64,000 nt of DNA, taken from NCBI RefSeq assembly GCF_018531425.1, contig NZ_JAHBOI010000004.1, positions 186,001 through 250,000 of the forward strand, given 5' to 3'. The notes below the pieces were generated by a model, which saw only the letters and a list, made by a program, of their open reading frames with translations, was not told the origin of the DNA and did not search any database. This document shows positions 15,745-24,848 of this stretch, piece after piece. Within the stretch, counting starts at the first letter, position 1; the number at the start of each line of letters is the position of its first letter. The translations under genes were made by a program, and so were the position numbers. The stretch comes from Paenarthrobacter sp. DKR-5. Its GTDB lineage: Bacteria; Actinomycetota; Actinomycetes; Actinomycetales; Micrococcaceae.

Positions 15745-16533
15745 TCAGAGCTTGTCGAAGTCGGCCTCGTCCACCGTCGACGACGCTGCTGCGGTGCCGC
15801 TGCCGATGGAAGCCTGCGGTGCCGTGCCTGCCTTCAGCGCGGCCAGGCGCGCCTCGACTTCGGTCTGCTCGCCCATGTCCTGCAGTTCGTTGAACTGGGC
15901 GTCCAGGCTCGACGCCTGCAACTCCGCGGCGCCCTGCACGCGGGCCTCCTCGCGGCGGATCTTGTCCTCGAACCGGGACACCTCGCTAGTCGGATCCATG
16001 ATGTCGATGCTCTTGATGGCGTCCTGCACCTGCGACTGCGCCTGGGCGCTCTTGGCACGGGCCGCCAGTTCGTCGCGCTTGGAGGACAGCTCGGAGAGCT
16101 TGACCTTCATCTGGTTCAGCCCGGTCTTGAGCTTCTCCACGACTTCCGTCTGGGAGGCGATGTTGGGCTCCGCCGAGCGGGCCTCGTTCTCGGCGCTGAT
16201 CTGCCGCTGCAGTGCCACCTTGGCGAGGTTGTCGAACTTTTCTGCGTCGGCGGCCTGCCCGGCTGCGCGGAACTCGTCGGCGCGGCGTGACGCGGCCAGC
16301 GCCTTGCCGCCCCAGTCCTGCGCGGCCTTGACGTCCTCCGCGTGGTCCTGCTCGAGCATCCGCAGGTTGCCGATGGTCTGGGCGACGGCGGATTCGGCCT
16401 CGGCGATGTTGTTGGTGTAGTCCCTGACCATCTGGTCGAGCATCTTCTGCGGGTCCTCGGCCTGGTCGAGCAGGGCGTTGATGTTCGCCTTGGTCAACTG
16501 GGCGATGCGACCGAAAATGGACTGCTTAGTCAT
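15745..16533 (-). CDS. pspA: PspA/IM30 (Vipp1) family membrane-stress protein
   Basis: 262 residues from the ATG at 16533, which has a strong RBS (GAAGGAAGGG); the frame extends 12 residues further but without support. MTKQSIFGRIAQLTKANINALLD is typical of PspA: the N-terminal amphipathic helix binds membrane, then DPQKMLDQMVRDY and a long coiled coil to about residue 215, followed by an Ala/Ser-rich tail ending EADFDKL. PspA family proteins form ESCRT-III-like rods and rings that protect damaged membranes. No pspBC genes are present. It lies directly downstream of the TPM-domain gene on the same strand (gap 123 bases), an association that fits envelope maintenance. Confidence 0.9.
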   Translation of the reverse strand: MTKQSIFGRIAQLTKANINALLDQAEDPQKMLDQMVRDYTNNIAEAESAVAQTIGNLRMLEQDHAEDVKAAQDWGGKALAASRRADEFRAAGQAADAEKFDNLAKVALQRQISAENEARSAEPNIASQTEVVEKLKTGLNQMKVKLSELSSKRDELAARAKSAQAQSQVQDAIKSIDIMDPTSEVSRFEDKIRREEARVQGAAELQASSLDAQFNELQDMGEQTEVEARLAALKAGTAPQASIGSGTAAASSTVDEADFDKL

Positions 16534-16656
16534 GGTGTTGCCCTTCCTTCTGCCAATCAATGGAGTCACTTCCCGAACGAACCTTTGCTGCTCAAGGTGC
16601 CAGCCTGCGGCACCGCGGATAGGACGATTGCGCGCCTCCTGCCGGTCAGCGCCTGT

Positions 16657-18723
16657 TCAGAAGCTGCCGCTTCCGCCGGAGTCGCCGCCTCCCCAGCCCC
16701 CGCCGAAGCCGCCGCTTCCACCGGAGTCGCCGCCGCCCCAGCCCCCGCCGGAGTCGCCGCCCCAGCCGCCGAAGCCGCCGCCTCCCCAGCCCCCGCCGCC
16801 GTGGCCGCCGCGCAGGATGGTGTCGATGAGGATGCCGCCGAGGATGGCACCCCCAAGGCCGCCGCCCCGGCCGCCGAAGATGCCGCCGCCGTACCCCGCG
16901 TTGGACATGCCACCGAAGCCGTTCACGTCGGACTGGGCAAGCTGGGCGGCCTGGGCGGCCAGCGCATTCGCCTGCTGGGCGTAGGTCAGCGCAGAAACCG
17001 GGTCGGTCTGCTGAATCGAGAGCGCGTAGTCGAGGTTGCGCTGCGCCTCCGCGAGCCGTGTCCGCGCCTCGGTGCCGACGCCGCCGCGGCGGGCGGCGAT
17101 GTAGTCGGAGGTCGCCGAGATCTGTGCCTGGGCACTCATGATGGCCTGCTGCAGCGCCTGCTGCGCGCGTCGGGCCTGGTCCTGCTGGTCCCGGATGCCC
17201 TTGAGCGCGTCGTCGAGGCTCTGGTGCGCCGCTTCCACCCGCCGCAGGGCATCAATGGGGTCGATTCGTCCCGCGCCCAGCTCCTGCCGGACCTGGGCCA
17301 CGGCGGCCTCGACGGCTGCCGCGGGACCGGCCAGTTCGGAGTGCTGGCCGGCCGCCATTGTGGCCTTCGCCTGCGCGAGGTCCTGGGAAGCATCCGCCAG
17401 GACGGTGTCGAGGTTGGACCGGGCGGAGTCGAGGTCGCGGGAGACCTTCCCGATGGCGTCCAGCAGCACGTGGCTCTGGTGCAGGCTTTCCTCCGCCGCG
17501 CGCACCGCGACGGCGGCGGAACTGGTGTCCTGTTCGGCGAGCTTCTCACGGGCGGTCTGCGACGCGGTCTCGACGAACTCGAGGCGTTCGCGGGCCTGTG
17601 CGATGTTGTCTGTCACCGGGGCGACCGCGGCGTCGGAATAGCGCCCGCGCAGCGCCGCCAGTTCCTGTTCGGCGGCAGCGAGCTTGCCGGACACCTCGCC
17701 GGCGCCGGCGTTGACCTGTTCGAGCGCCTGGGGCGCATTCCGTTCCAGTTCGCGCAGGGAATCGAAGGACGCCTTCTGTTCGGCGAGCGCCTGGTTGGCG
17801 GCCTCGCAGCGCCTGATGATGTCCGTGTACCAGGCCCGCTGCTGCTCTTCGGTGTCGGGGATGGAATCGTCGAGCTGTTGCTGGAGCTTGAAGGACTCGG
17901 CCAGGTGCCCCTTGGCGTCCGCCAGAGCCTTCACGAACGGGGCGACTGCTGCGTCCCCGTACTGGGCCTGTGCGAAGCCGACTTCCTGTTCGCTCGAACG
18001 GACGGCGTCGTCCGCGGCAACCAGGAGGGAACCGGCGCGGGTCTTCAGCTCAGGGATGCTCAGAGCGGCCAGCGGATCCAACTGCTGGCCGCCGGGGGAG
18101 TACGCCCCGGCAGCGGCCGGGCGCTGATTCCGCCGGCTGCGGTACCACAAGTAGCCCCCGACGCCGCCGGCAAGCACCAGGCCGCCGATGAGCAGCCCGG
18201 CGCCGGCGCCGGCGCCGGAGGGCACCGTGCCGGAGCCGCCCTGGGCCGCGTCGCCGACCGCCGCAGCGGTGTCGATGGCTGCTTGGGCGAAGTCCCGCTT
18301 GCCGCCGGCGAGGTTTGCGAGGATCGCGTTCTGCACGATGCTGTCGCGCTGGGCGGAGGTGATCGCGCTGCCCGGGCCGCGGCCGAAGTTGTACTTGCCC
18401 GCCTCGGTGGCGATGGCCAGGATCACATCGAACTTGCCCAGGCCCTTGGTGTCGCCGACCTGGGCCACCCACTGGGCCGGGTCGCTGGGGTTGTCGAAGG
18501 TCTTCACCGTGATGACGTAGAGGTTGTACCGGTGGTCCTTCTGCAGCTTGGCGACGGCGTCCTTCACTTCGCCGAGACGGCCGCCGAGGACGCCGGCGTC
18601 GTCAATGACGTTCGTGCCGGTTGGAATGGTCACCGGCGGTTCGGCCAGCGCAGCCGTGCCCGGCAGCAGGAGCAGGCCCGCCAGAGAGACCGCAGCTAGG
18701 AGCCTTCTGACTGTTGACCGCAT
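16657..18723 (-). CDS. TPM-domain membrane protein with long coiled-coil region and Gly-rich C-terminus
   Basis: 688 residues from the ATG at 18723 (GAAGGG RBS seven bases away). A signal peptide ends near residue 27 (TAALAEPP). A TPM domain follows (about 35-165; VIDDAGVLGG, LYVITVKTFD, DVILAIATEAGKYNFG), then a membrane helix GLLIGGLVLAGGVGGYLWY near 175-195. The cytoplasmic part of some 380 residues is strongly helical and Ala/Gln/Glu-rich. The last 85 residues are Gly/Trp/Ser/Asp-rich repeats such as GGWGGGDSGGSGG. TPM proteins (for example TLP18.3) are linked to photosystem repair in plants; in actinobacteria their role is not settled. A -10 element TAGGAT lies about 45 bases upstream. 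Neighbouring pspA and htrA suggest envelope quality control. Confidence 0.85.
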   Translation of the reverse strand: MRSTVRRLLAAVSLAGLLLLPGTAALAEPPVTIPTGTNVIDDAGVLGGRLGEVKDAVAKLQKDHRYNLYVITVKTFDNPSDPAQWVAQVGDTKGLGKFDVILAIATEAGKYNFGRGPGSAITSAQRDSIVQNAILANLAGGKRDFAQAAIDTAAAVGDAAQGGSGTVPSGAGAGAGLLIGGLVLAGGVGGYLWYRSRRNQRPAAAGAYSPGGQQLDPLAALSIPELKTRAGSLLVAADDAVRSSEQEVGFAQAQYGDAAVAPFVKALADAKGHLAESFKLQQQLDDSIPDTEEQQRAWYTDIIRRCEAANQALAEQKASFDSLRELERNAPQALEQVNAGAGEVSGKLAAAEQELAALRGRYSDAAVAPVTDNIAQARERLEFVETASQTAREKLAEQDTSSAAVAVRAAEESLHQSHVLLDAIGKVSRDLDSARSNLDTVLADASQDLAQAKATMAAGQHSELAGPAAAVEAAVAQVRQELGAGRIDPIDALRRVEAAHQSLDDALKGIRDQQDQARRAQQALQQAIMSAQAQISATSDYIAARRGGVGTEARTRLAEAQRNLDYALSIQQTDPVSALTYAQQANALAAQAAQLAQSDVNGFGGMSNAGYGGGIFGGRGGGLGGAILGGILIDTILRGGHGGGGWGGGGFGGWGGDSGGGWGGGDSGGSGGFGGGWGGGDSGGSGSF

Positions 18724-18907
18724 TGTTGACCCTTCGGTGCGTTCCACTCTGACGTGTTTTCATCCTAGGGTCCGCCTATGGGGCAGTCCACCGGACTGCC
18801 TATGCCCGCAGCGAAACCGGTCATTCCCAGCAAGCTTCCAGCGAACGCCCGCCAAAGCTCCAGACCCAGGCGGCATAGTGGACGGTATCGACGAGAAAGG
18901 AAGTTCC

Positions 18908-20479
18908 ATGACTGAGAACGACGGCGGCCGCTACGAGGCCGAGCGCCCGGTCCCCCCGCAGCCTGCCGCTCCGCCGTCGTCGGCCGCGGCAGAGCGGGAC
19001 TCCGGCACGAACGGAGCGCAGCCCGCTCCCGGCTACGGGCAGCAGACGTCTCCCACCGCGCGCATCGAGGGCCCCCGGGACGAGACCCACCACGACGGAA
19101 CCCACCCGACGGCGCCCATCGGCCAGCCGCAGCCGCCCCAGTACGGGCAGCGCCAGGCTCCCCAGTACGGGCAGCAGGCCTACGGCCAGCACAGCTACGG
19201 GACGGGCAGCTACCTGCCCCCCGCCGTCACCGCGACCTCGGCGCGCGAGCGGCGCCGCTTCGGAGTCCCCACCCTTGTCGCAGGGATGATCCTCGCGGCG
19301 CTGGTCGGCGGCGGAGCGGCCGCGGGCACGAATGCCCTGCTGGACGGGGAGGGCACCTCCGCGGTCAGCAGTTCTTCCCAGCCGGCCCAGGTGATCGTCA
19401 ATAACAAGGACAGCGTCAACGCGATTTCGGCGGCCGCGCAGAAGGCCTCGCCCAGCGTGGTGACGATCGGCGTCACCTCCGGCAACTCGGCCGGCACCGG
19501 CTCGGGGATCATCCTGGACAACCAGGGGCACATCCTGACCAACACCCACGTGGTCACGCTCGACGGCAAGGTGGCCAAGCCGTCCATCGAGGTCCGCACC
19601 AATGACGGGAAGGTCTACCAGGCCACGGTCGTCGGCACGGATCCGCTCTCGGACCTGGCCGTCGTCAAGATCGACGCTCCGAACCTCACCCCGGCGACGC
19701 TGGGGGACTCCTCCAAGATCAACGTCGGGGACACGACCATCGCGATCGGTGCGCCCCTGGGCCTGACCGGAACCGTCACGGACGGCATCGTTTCCACCCT
19801 CAACCGGACCATCAGCGTGGCCTCCTCCGCCGCGCCGGCCAACCCCAACGGCGACAGCTCCCAAGGCAACGGCCAGGGCAACGGCCAGGACAACGGCGGC
19901 GGCGGCTTCAGCTTCGCGCCGCCGGACGGGTCCCAGGGCAACTCCTCGGCCAACCAGGGCAGCATCAGCATTAACGTGATCCAGACCGATGCGGCCATCA
20001 ACCCGGGCAACTCGGGCGGTGCACTGGTGAACACCAAGGGCGAGATCATCGGCATTAACGTCGCCATCGCTTCCGCCGGCGGGTCGTCCTCCACCGGCGG
20101 CCAGTCCGGAAACATCGGCGTCGGCTTCTCGATTCCGATCGACAACGCCAAGCGGATTGCGCAGGAGATCATCGCCAACGGCTCGGCGACGCACGGCCAG
20201 CTGGGGGTGAGCGTGGCACCGAAGGCGGCGAGCAGCAGTTCCCAGTTCTCGGTGGGCGCGGAAGTTGCGCAGGTTGTCTCCGGTTCCGCGGCGGACAAGG
20301 CCGGCATCCAGAAGGGGGACGTGATCACCAAGCTCGGTGACCGGCCGGTGCAGGACGCCGAGGAACTCACGGCCGCCGTGCGCGAGCAGGCTGCCGGAGC
20401 CAACGTGAAGCTCACCCTGCTGCGCGGGGGCAAGCAGCAGCAGGTCGACGTGACGCTCGGGGCGGCCGCCAAGTCCTGA
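18908..20479 (+). CDS. Membrane-anchored HtrA/DegP-type trypsin-like serine protease with PDZ domain
   Basis: 523 residues from the ATG at 18908 (GAAAGGAAG RBS). A Pro/Gln/Gly/Tyr-rich cytoplasmic segment (1-115) with PQYGQ-type repeats precedes one membrane helix (about 119-141). The trypsin-like domain shows the triad His214 (TNTHVV), Asp249 (LSDLAVVK) and Ser369 (PGNSGGAL). A Gly/Asn/Gln-rich insert (about 303-352) interrupts the protease domain between the second and third triad residues. A PDZ domain ends the protein (GAEVAQVVSGSAADKAGIQKG in part). It resembles mycobacterial PepD/HtrA and presumably degrades or refolds misfolded exported proteins. It is divergent from the TPM gene across 184 bases and closed by a strong terminator. 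Confidence 0.92.
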   Translation: MTENDGGRYEAERPVPPQPAAPPSSAAAERDSGTNGAQPAPGYGQQTSPTARIEGPRDETHHDGTHPTAPIGQPQPPQYGQRQAPQYGQQAYGQHSYGTGSYLPPAVTATSARERRRFGVPTLVAGMILAALVGGGAAAGTNALLDGEGTSAVSSSSQPAQVIVNNKDSVNAISAAAQKASPSVVTIGVTSGNSAGTGSGIILDNQGHILTNTHVVTLDGKVAKPSIEVRTNDGKVYQATVVGTDPLSDLAVVKIDAPNLTPATLGDSSKINVGDTTIAIGAPLGLTGTVTDGIVSTLNRTISVASSAAPANPNGDSSQGNGQGNGQDNGGGGFSFAPPDGSQGNSSANQGSISINVIQTDAAINPGNSGGALVNTKGEIIGINVAIASAGGSSSTGGQSGNIGVGFSIPIDNAKRIAQEIIANGSATHGQLGVSVAPKAASSSSQFSVGAEVAQVVSGSAADKAGIQKGDVITKLGDRPVQDAEELTAAVREQAAGANVKLTLLRGGKQQQVDVTLGAAAKS

Positions 20480-20502
20480 CAACAGGTCGCAGTAAATACA
20501 GC

Positions 20503-20538
20503 GCAGAGGAGGACGGCCGTCGGGCCGGCCTCCTCTGC
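20503..20538 (+). terminator. Terminator after the HtrA-type protease
   Basis: GCAGAGGAGG (20503-20512) and CCTCCTCTGC (20529-20538) pair perfectly, with an inner GGCC/GGCC extension, 23 bases after the stop. Confidence 0.75.
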
Positions 20539-20647
20539 CGTAACCGGCCGTCCCGGAACCGGGCCGATCCTGTGCCCGTATGGTTAGCTTGGAATCGTCC
20601 GCGGCAGGGCTGCGGACATCCTGGTCACCCCGTTCGGAAAGGCAAAC

Positions 20648-21463
20648 TTGGACACGGTGGATGAGTCAACGTTGAAAATCGTGGTGCTGGTCAAGCACGT
20701 GCCGGACGCGCAGTTCGACCGCCACCTCTCCGGCCCCGACTCCCGGACCGACCGTTCCGAGAGCATCCTCTCGGAACTCGACGAATACGCGCTCGAGGCT
20801 GCGTTGCAGCTCTCCGAGGCACGCGGCGGCGAAGCGGCCGGCAACCGCGTCATCGCGCTCACCATGGGCCCGGCCGGAGCCGCCAATGCCGTGAAGAAGT
20901 CGCTCCAGATCGGCGCCGGCGAGGGCGTGCACCTGAGCGATGAAGCGCTCGCCGGCTCCGATGCCGCCGCGACCTCGCTGGCGCTCGCGGCCGCGATCCG
21001 GCACCTTGGCGAGGTCGACCTGGTCCTGACGGGGATGGCGTCGACCGACGGGGAGACCTCCCTCGTCCCTGCGCAGCTTGCCGAACGGCTCGGGCTCCCG
21101 CAGGTCACCTTCGCCTCCACCTTGGAGGTTAAGGACGGCACAGTGACAGCCCGGCGCGACGGGGACAGCCATTCGGAGCTGATCGAGGCGCCGCTGCCGG
21201 CGCTGGTATCGGTCACGGACCAGGTCAACGAGCCCCGCTACCCCAATTTCAAGGGCATCATGGCGGCGAAGAAGAAGACCATCACCACCCTCTCGCTCGC
21301 CGACATCGGCGTGGACGCCGGCTCGGTGGGCAGCGCGGGATCCTGGACGACGGTGCTCGCTGCCCAGCCGCGGCCCCCGCGCGAGCAGGGCGTCATCATC
21401 ACCGACGAGGGGGACGCCGGCATCAAGCTGGCGGACTTCCTTGCCGCCCGGAAGCTCATCTGA
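20648..21463 (+). CDS. etfB: Electron transfer flavoprotein beta subunit
   Basis: 271 residues from the TTG at 20648, chosen because GGAAAGG lies six bases upstream; a TTG at 20672 would start exactly at the conserved LKIVVLVKHVPD and cannot be excluded. Family features are the N-terminal KIVVLVKHVPDA, the LSELDEYALEAAL segment, DLVLTGMASTDGETSLVPAQLAERL (typical EtfB region, part quoted as GMASTDGETSLVP) and the RYPNFKGIMAAKKK element before the C-terminal arm. EtfB binds AMP and, with EtfA, carries electrons from acyl-CoA dehydrogenases to the quinone pool. The gene is followed 52 bases later by etfA. Confidence 0.92.
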   Translation: MDTVDESTLKIVVLVKHVPDAQFDRHLSGPDSRTDRSESILSELDEYALEAALQLSEARGGEAAGNRVIALTMGPAGAANAVKKSLQIGAGEGVHLSDEALAGSDAAATSLALAAAIRHLGEVDLVLTGMASTDGETSLVPAQLAERLGLPQVTFASTLEVKDGTVTARRDGDSHSELIEAPLPALVSVTDQVNEPRYPNFKGIMAAKKKTITTLSLADIGVDAGSVGSAGSWTTVLAAQPRPPREQGVIITDEGDAGIKLADFLAARKLI

Positions 21464-21515
21464 AGCCTGGCCGGATCGACCAACGGAACTTCGGGAAACG
21501 TCAGGAAGCGCACAC

Positions 21516-22472
21516 ATGGCGAAGATACTGGTTTACATCGACAACCCCACAGCGGAACTCAAGCGCAGCAGCAGGGAGCTGGTCTCACTGGCCGGGGCCC
21601 TCGGCGAGGCGGTGGTCGCTTCCCCCGGGCCGTTCGCTGACAGCACCGCCGCGGAACTGGGCGCCCGGTCGGTCTCCACCGTCTACCTGCCGGACAGTGA
21701 CGCGCTGGGCGGCTACCTGGTAGGTCCCAAGGCGGCCTTCCTGGCCGAAGCAGCCAAGGCGTCCGGAGCCGCCGCGGTGCTGCTGGAAAACTCCTTCGAC
21801 GGCAAGGAAATCGCCGCGCGCCTGGGCATCAAGCTCACTGCCGGCGTGATCACCGACGTGGTGGGCATCGACGAGGCGCTCACGGCCACCAAATCCGTGC
21901 TGGCCGGGTCCTACACCGTTCAGGCCAAAGTCACGACGCCGGTGGCCGTCTTCACCGTCAAAGCGAACAGCGTGGAGATCTCCGAGCCGGCCGGCGGATC
22001 CGCGCCGGGGTCCGTGACCGTACCGGTTCCGGAGGCCACGGCAGGCGCCGCGCGGATCACCGGGCGCACCGAAAAGCCGGCGAGCGGCAGGCCCGACCTT
22101 GGCGAGGCGCGGGTCGTGGTCGCCGGCGGACGCGGGGTCGACGGCGACTTCGGGCCCGTGGAGGAACTCGCCGACGCCCTCGGCGGGGCGGTGGGCGCCT
22201 CCAGGGCCGCCACCGACGCGGGCTGGATCGAGCACTCCGCCCAGATCGGCCAGACGGGCAAGACGGTGTCCCCCCAGCTTTACATCTCCGCCGGCATCTC
22301 GGGCGCTATCCAGCAGAAGGCCGGCATGCAGACGGCTAAGGTGATCGTCGCCGTCAACAAGGACGCTGAGTCGCCGGTGTTTGAAATTGCCGATTTCGGC
22401 GTCGTCGGGGACCTCTTCCAGGTGCTCCCGCAGGCCGCCGCGGAGATCAGGAAGCGCAAGGGGCAGGCATGA
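21516..22472 (+). CDS. etfA: Electron transfer flavoprotein alpha subunit
   Basis: 318 residues from the ATG at 21516 (CAGGAAG upstream). The N-terminal half has the ETF fold (MAKILVYIDN, LLENSFDGKEIAARLGIKL), and the C-terminal domain holds the FAD-binding signature GQTGKTVSPQLYISAGISGAIQ (about 250-272; key residues GQTGK and SGAIQ) followed by VIVAVNKDAESPVF. It forms the FAD-containing half of the ETF heterodimer that takes electrons from acyl-CoA and branched-chain acyl-CoA dehydrogenases. Its stop overlaps the start of the PIG-L gene by four bases (ATGA). Confidence 0.93.
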   Translation: MAKILVYIDNPTAELKRSSRELVSLAGALGEAVVASPGPFADSTAAELGARSVSTVYLPDSDALGGYLVGPKAAFLAEAAKASGAAAVLLENSFDGKEIAARLGIKLTAGVITDVVGIDEALTATKSVLAGSYTVQAKVTTPVAVFTVKANSVEISEPAGGSAPGSVTVPVPEATAGAARITGRTEKPASGRPDLGEARVVVAGGRGVDGDFGPVEELADALGGAVGASRAATDAGWIEHSAQIGQTGKTVSPQLYISAGISGAIQQKAGMQTAKVIVAVNKDAESPVFEIADFGVVGDLFQVLPQAAAEIRKRKGQA

Positions 22473-23218
22473 GCGAGCCGGATCCGGGCCTGCCCGAACG
22501 GGTGCTCTGCTTTGCGGCGCACCCGGACGACATTGATTTCGGCGCCGCCGGGACCATCGCCGGCTGGACTGCCGCGGGTGTCGAAGTGGTGTACTGCATC
22601 ATGACCGACGGGGACGCCGGAGGTTTCGACCCGGCCCACCGCGCGGAGATCATCGCCATGCGCCACGAGGAGCAGCGCCGGGCGGCAGCGCTGATGGGAG
22701 TGCGCGACGTGCGCTTCCTCGGCCAGCGGGACGGTTTCCTGGAACCCTCGCACGAGGTGATCAAGCAGGTCGTGGCACTGATCCGCGAGCTCCGGCCCGG
22801 CATCGTGCTCGCCATGCACCCGGAGCGCAACTGGGACCGGCTGCAGAAGAGCCACCCGGATCATCTGGCGTGCGGCGAAGCCGTCACCCGTGCCGTCTAT
22901 CCGGCGCTGGAGAACCCTTACGCCTACCCGGAGCTGGCCGACGAGGGCCTGCTGGCGTACAAGCTGCCGCACCTGTGGCTCTATGCCGGGCCGTCCGAAC
23001 GCGAGAACCATTTCGTCGACGTCACCGACCACGTCGAGCAGAAGCTGGCGGCGATCCGCGTGCATTCCAGCCAGCATCCGGACCTGGACGCCATGGACCG
23101 GACGGTCCGCGGCTTCCTGCGGGACACGGCACTGCGGGCCGGCTTCCAGACGGGCCGCAGCGCCGAGGCCTTCCACGTTGTCACCGTGAACGGTCCGCGC
23201 ACCATCGCGGGCTTTTAG
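22469..23218 (+). CDS. PIG-L family zinc deacetylase (LmbE-like)
   Basis: 249 residues of the PIG-L/LmbE fold. The metal motif AAHPDDID places ligands His18, Asp20 and Asp21, and SHPDH supplies the third ligand near His129-His132. MshB and Mca of mycothiol metabolism belong to this family, as do GlcNAc-PI deacetylases; the sequence alone does not decide which amide is cleaved. The four-base overlap with etfA (ATGA) implies coupled translation, and a PIG-L gene directly behind etfBA is recurrent in Arthrobacter-type genomes as far as I recall. Mycothiol- or bacillithiol-S-conjugate-type hydrolysis is a reasonable but unproven guess. Confidence 0.85.
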   Translation: MSEPDPGLPERVLCFAAHPDDIDFGAAGTIAGWTAAGVEVVYCIMTDGDAGGFDPAHRAEIIAMRHEEQRRAAALMGVRDVRFLGQRDGFLEPSHEVIKQVVALIRELRPGIVLAMHPERNWDRLQKSHPDHLACGEAVTRAVYPALENPYAYPELADEGLLAYKLPHLWLYAGPSERENHFVDVTDHVEQKLAAIRVHSSQHPDLDAMDRTVRGFLRDTALRAGFQTGRSAEAFHVVTVNGPRTIAGF

Positions 23219-23368
23219 CAGCCGCCTTTCTCCCGGCCTTCCCCCGGCATTCCGTCCGGGCTTTCCGCGCGCCCGTTCCCGGTATTTCCGTGCCCGTTCC
23301 CGCCCTTTCGCGCCCGCGGGCGCCCGGATGCGGCCGGCAGCACAACTGCGTGTAGTATCTCCAGCGGC

Positions 23369-23383
23369 ATAAATCATATTTAT
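23369..23383. promoter_or_regulatory. AT-rich palindrome upstream of the GntP permease
   Basis: ATAAAT-CAT-ATTTAT is a perfect 6-3-6 inverted repeat, strikingly AT-rich for this genome, in the likely promoter region 47 bases before the permease start. It could be an operator for a GntR- or LacI-type regulator not encoded nearby. Confidence 0.45.
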
Positions 23384-23385
23384 AA

Positions 23386-23415
23386 CTTCCGGGTGGGCAC
23401 CGCTGCCCCCGGAAG
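23386..23415 (+). promoter_or_regulatory. Leader hairpin next to the gntP RBS
   Basis: CTTCCGGG (23386-23393) pairs with CCCGGAAG (23408-23415), with further G:C pairing inside, ending just before the RBS AAGGAG. It may modulate translation or mRNA stability; no known riboswitch is recognised. Confidence 0.3.
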
Positions 23416-23429
23416 CAAGGAGCTCTTAC

Positions 23430-24836
23430 ATGCAAGCAATGCAAGTCGCCGCCGACGTGCAGCAGCCGTGGAACGGACACGACACCTGGTTGATCGTCGT
23501 CGCCGTCCTCGGTATCGCGCTGATTGTCGCGCTGATCGCCAAGGCGAAGATGCATCCCTTCCTGGCACTGGTGCTCGGATCCGCCTTCGTCGGGCTCGTC
23601 TCCGGCGTGGAACTGGGCAAGGTCGTCACCAACTTTGAAACCGGCGTGGGAGGCGTGCTGCAGGAGGTGGGCCTGCTGATTGCGCTCGGCGCCATGCTCG
23701 GCAAGCTGCTGGCCGACTCCGGCGGCGCCAACCGGGTGGTGGACACCCTGCTGGCGAAGGTCTCACCCAAGGTCGTTCCGTGGGCCATGGCGCTCGTCGC
23801 CGTCATCATCGGCCTGCCGATGTTCTTCGAGATCGGCCTGGTGCTCCTGCTGCCCGTGGTGGTCCTGGTGACCCAGCGTTCGGGCCTGAAGCTGATGCGC
23901 GTGGCGATCCCTGCCCTGGCCGGCCTGTCCGTGCTGCACGGACTCGTGCCCCCGCACCCCGGTCCCCTCATCGCCCTCAGCGCGGTTCACGCGGACCTGG
24001 GTACGACCCTGGCGCTGGGCCTGCTCGTCGCCATCCCGACCGTCGTCATCTGCGGCCCCCTTTTCTCCGCGCTGGCCACCCGCTGGGTTCCGGTCGGCGC
24101 TCCTGCCGTCGCCGGCGGCGTGGACACGCGCCACGCCGCGTCCACCGAGGGCGTCAAGCGCACGCCGTCGTTCGGCATCACCTTGTTCACCATCCTCTTC
24201 CCGGTGATCCTGATGCTCGGCCGGGCCCTGATGGACATCATTTTCCCGGACGCCAAGGCTGCCCCTGCCGTGCGGACCGTCTTCGACTTCATCGGTCAGC
24301 CGCTGGTGGCCATGACCCTCGCCGTGCTGCTGGCCAGTGTCAGCTTCGGCTACGCCGTCGGGTTCACCGGAGGCCGCATCACCGGCAAGTTCGGCGACAG
24401 CCTCGGGCCGATCGCGGCGATTATCCTCATCGTCGGCGCCGGCGGCGGGTTCAAGCAGACCCTCATCGGTGCGGGAGTGGGCGACGCCGTCGCCAAGGCT
24501 GCCACGGGCGCCAACATGTCCGTCCTGGTCCTCGGCTTCCTGGTGGCGGTGGCGCTGCGCCTGGCGACCGGCTCGGCAACGGTGGCCACCATCACCGCCG
24601 CCGGCATCGTGGCCCCGCTGGCCACCTCGCTGTCCCCGACCCACGCGGCCCTGCTGGCGCTGGCGATCGGTGCGGGTTCGCTCTTCCTCTCCCACGTCAA
24701 CGACGCCGGCTTCTGGCTCGTGAAGGAGCTGTTCGGGCTGACCGTCGGCCAGACGTTCAAGAGCTGGTCGGTTATGGAGACGCTGATCTCGGTCGTCGGC
24801 TTCGGCTTCGTGATGCTGCTCTCGGTGTTCGTCTGA
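23430..24836 (+). CDS. gntP: GntP family gluconate:H+ symporter
   Basis: 468 residues with 12-14 hydrophobic helices. GntP-family landmarks include GLPMFFEIGLVLLLPVV in the first half, LHGLVPPHPGPLIA, and near the C-terminus LRLATGSATVATITAAGIVAP and SLFLSHVNDAGFWLVKE (key residues SHVNDAGFW). These permeases take up gluconate and related sugar acids. AAGGAG precedes the ATG at 23430. No gluconokinase lies next to it, so the gene stands alone, with its own palindrome upstream and a long terminator downstream. Relatives transport fructuronate, glycerate or serine, so gluconate is the most likely but not the only option. Confidence 0.88.
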   Translation: MQAMQVAADVQQPWNGHDTWLIVVAVLGIALIVALIAKAKMHPFLALVLGSAFVGLVSGVELGKVVTNFETGVGGVLQEVGLLIALGAMLGKLLADSGGANRVVDTLLAKVSPKVVPWAMALVAVIIGLPMFFEIGLVLLLPVVVLVTQRSGLKLMRVAIPALAGLSVLHGLVPPHPGPLIALSAVHADLGTTLALGLLVAIPTVVICGPLFSALATRWVPVGAPAVAGGVDTRHAASTEGVKRTPSFGITLFTILFPVILMLGRALMDIIFPDAKAAPAVRTVFDFIGQPLVAMTLAVLLASVSFGYAVGFTGGRITGKFGDSLGPIAAIILIVGAGGGFKQTLIGAGVGDAVAKAATGANMSVLVLGFLVAVALRLATGSATVATITAAGIVAPLATSLSPTHAALLALAIGAGSLFLSHVNDAGFWLVKELFGLTVGQTFKSWSVMETLISVVGFGFVMLLSVFV

Positions 24837-24848
24837 CGCAGGCAGTAG

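Noticed and set aside
16657-16910. Gly-rich codon repeats of the TPM gene as a noncoding satellite
   Set aside because: The repeat follows codon periodicity within the open frame (Gly/Trp/Ser/Asp), so it is the coding sequence of a low-complexity tail.
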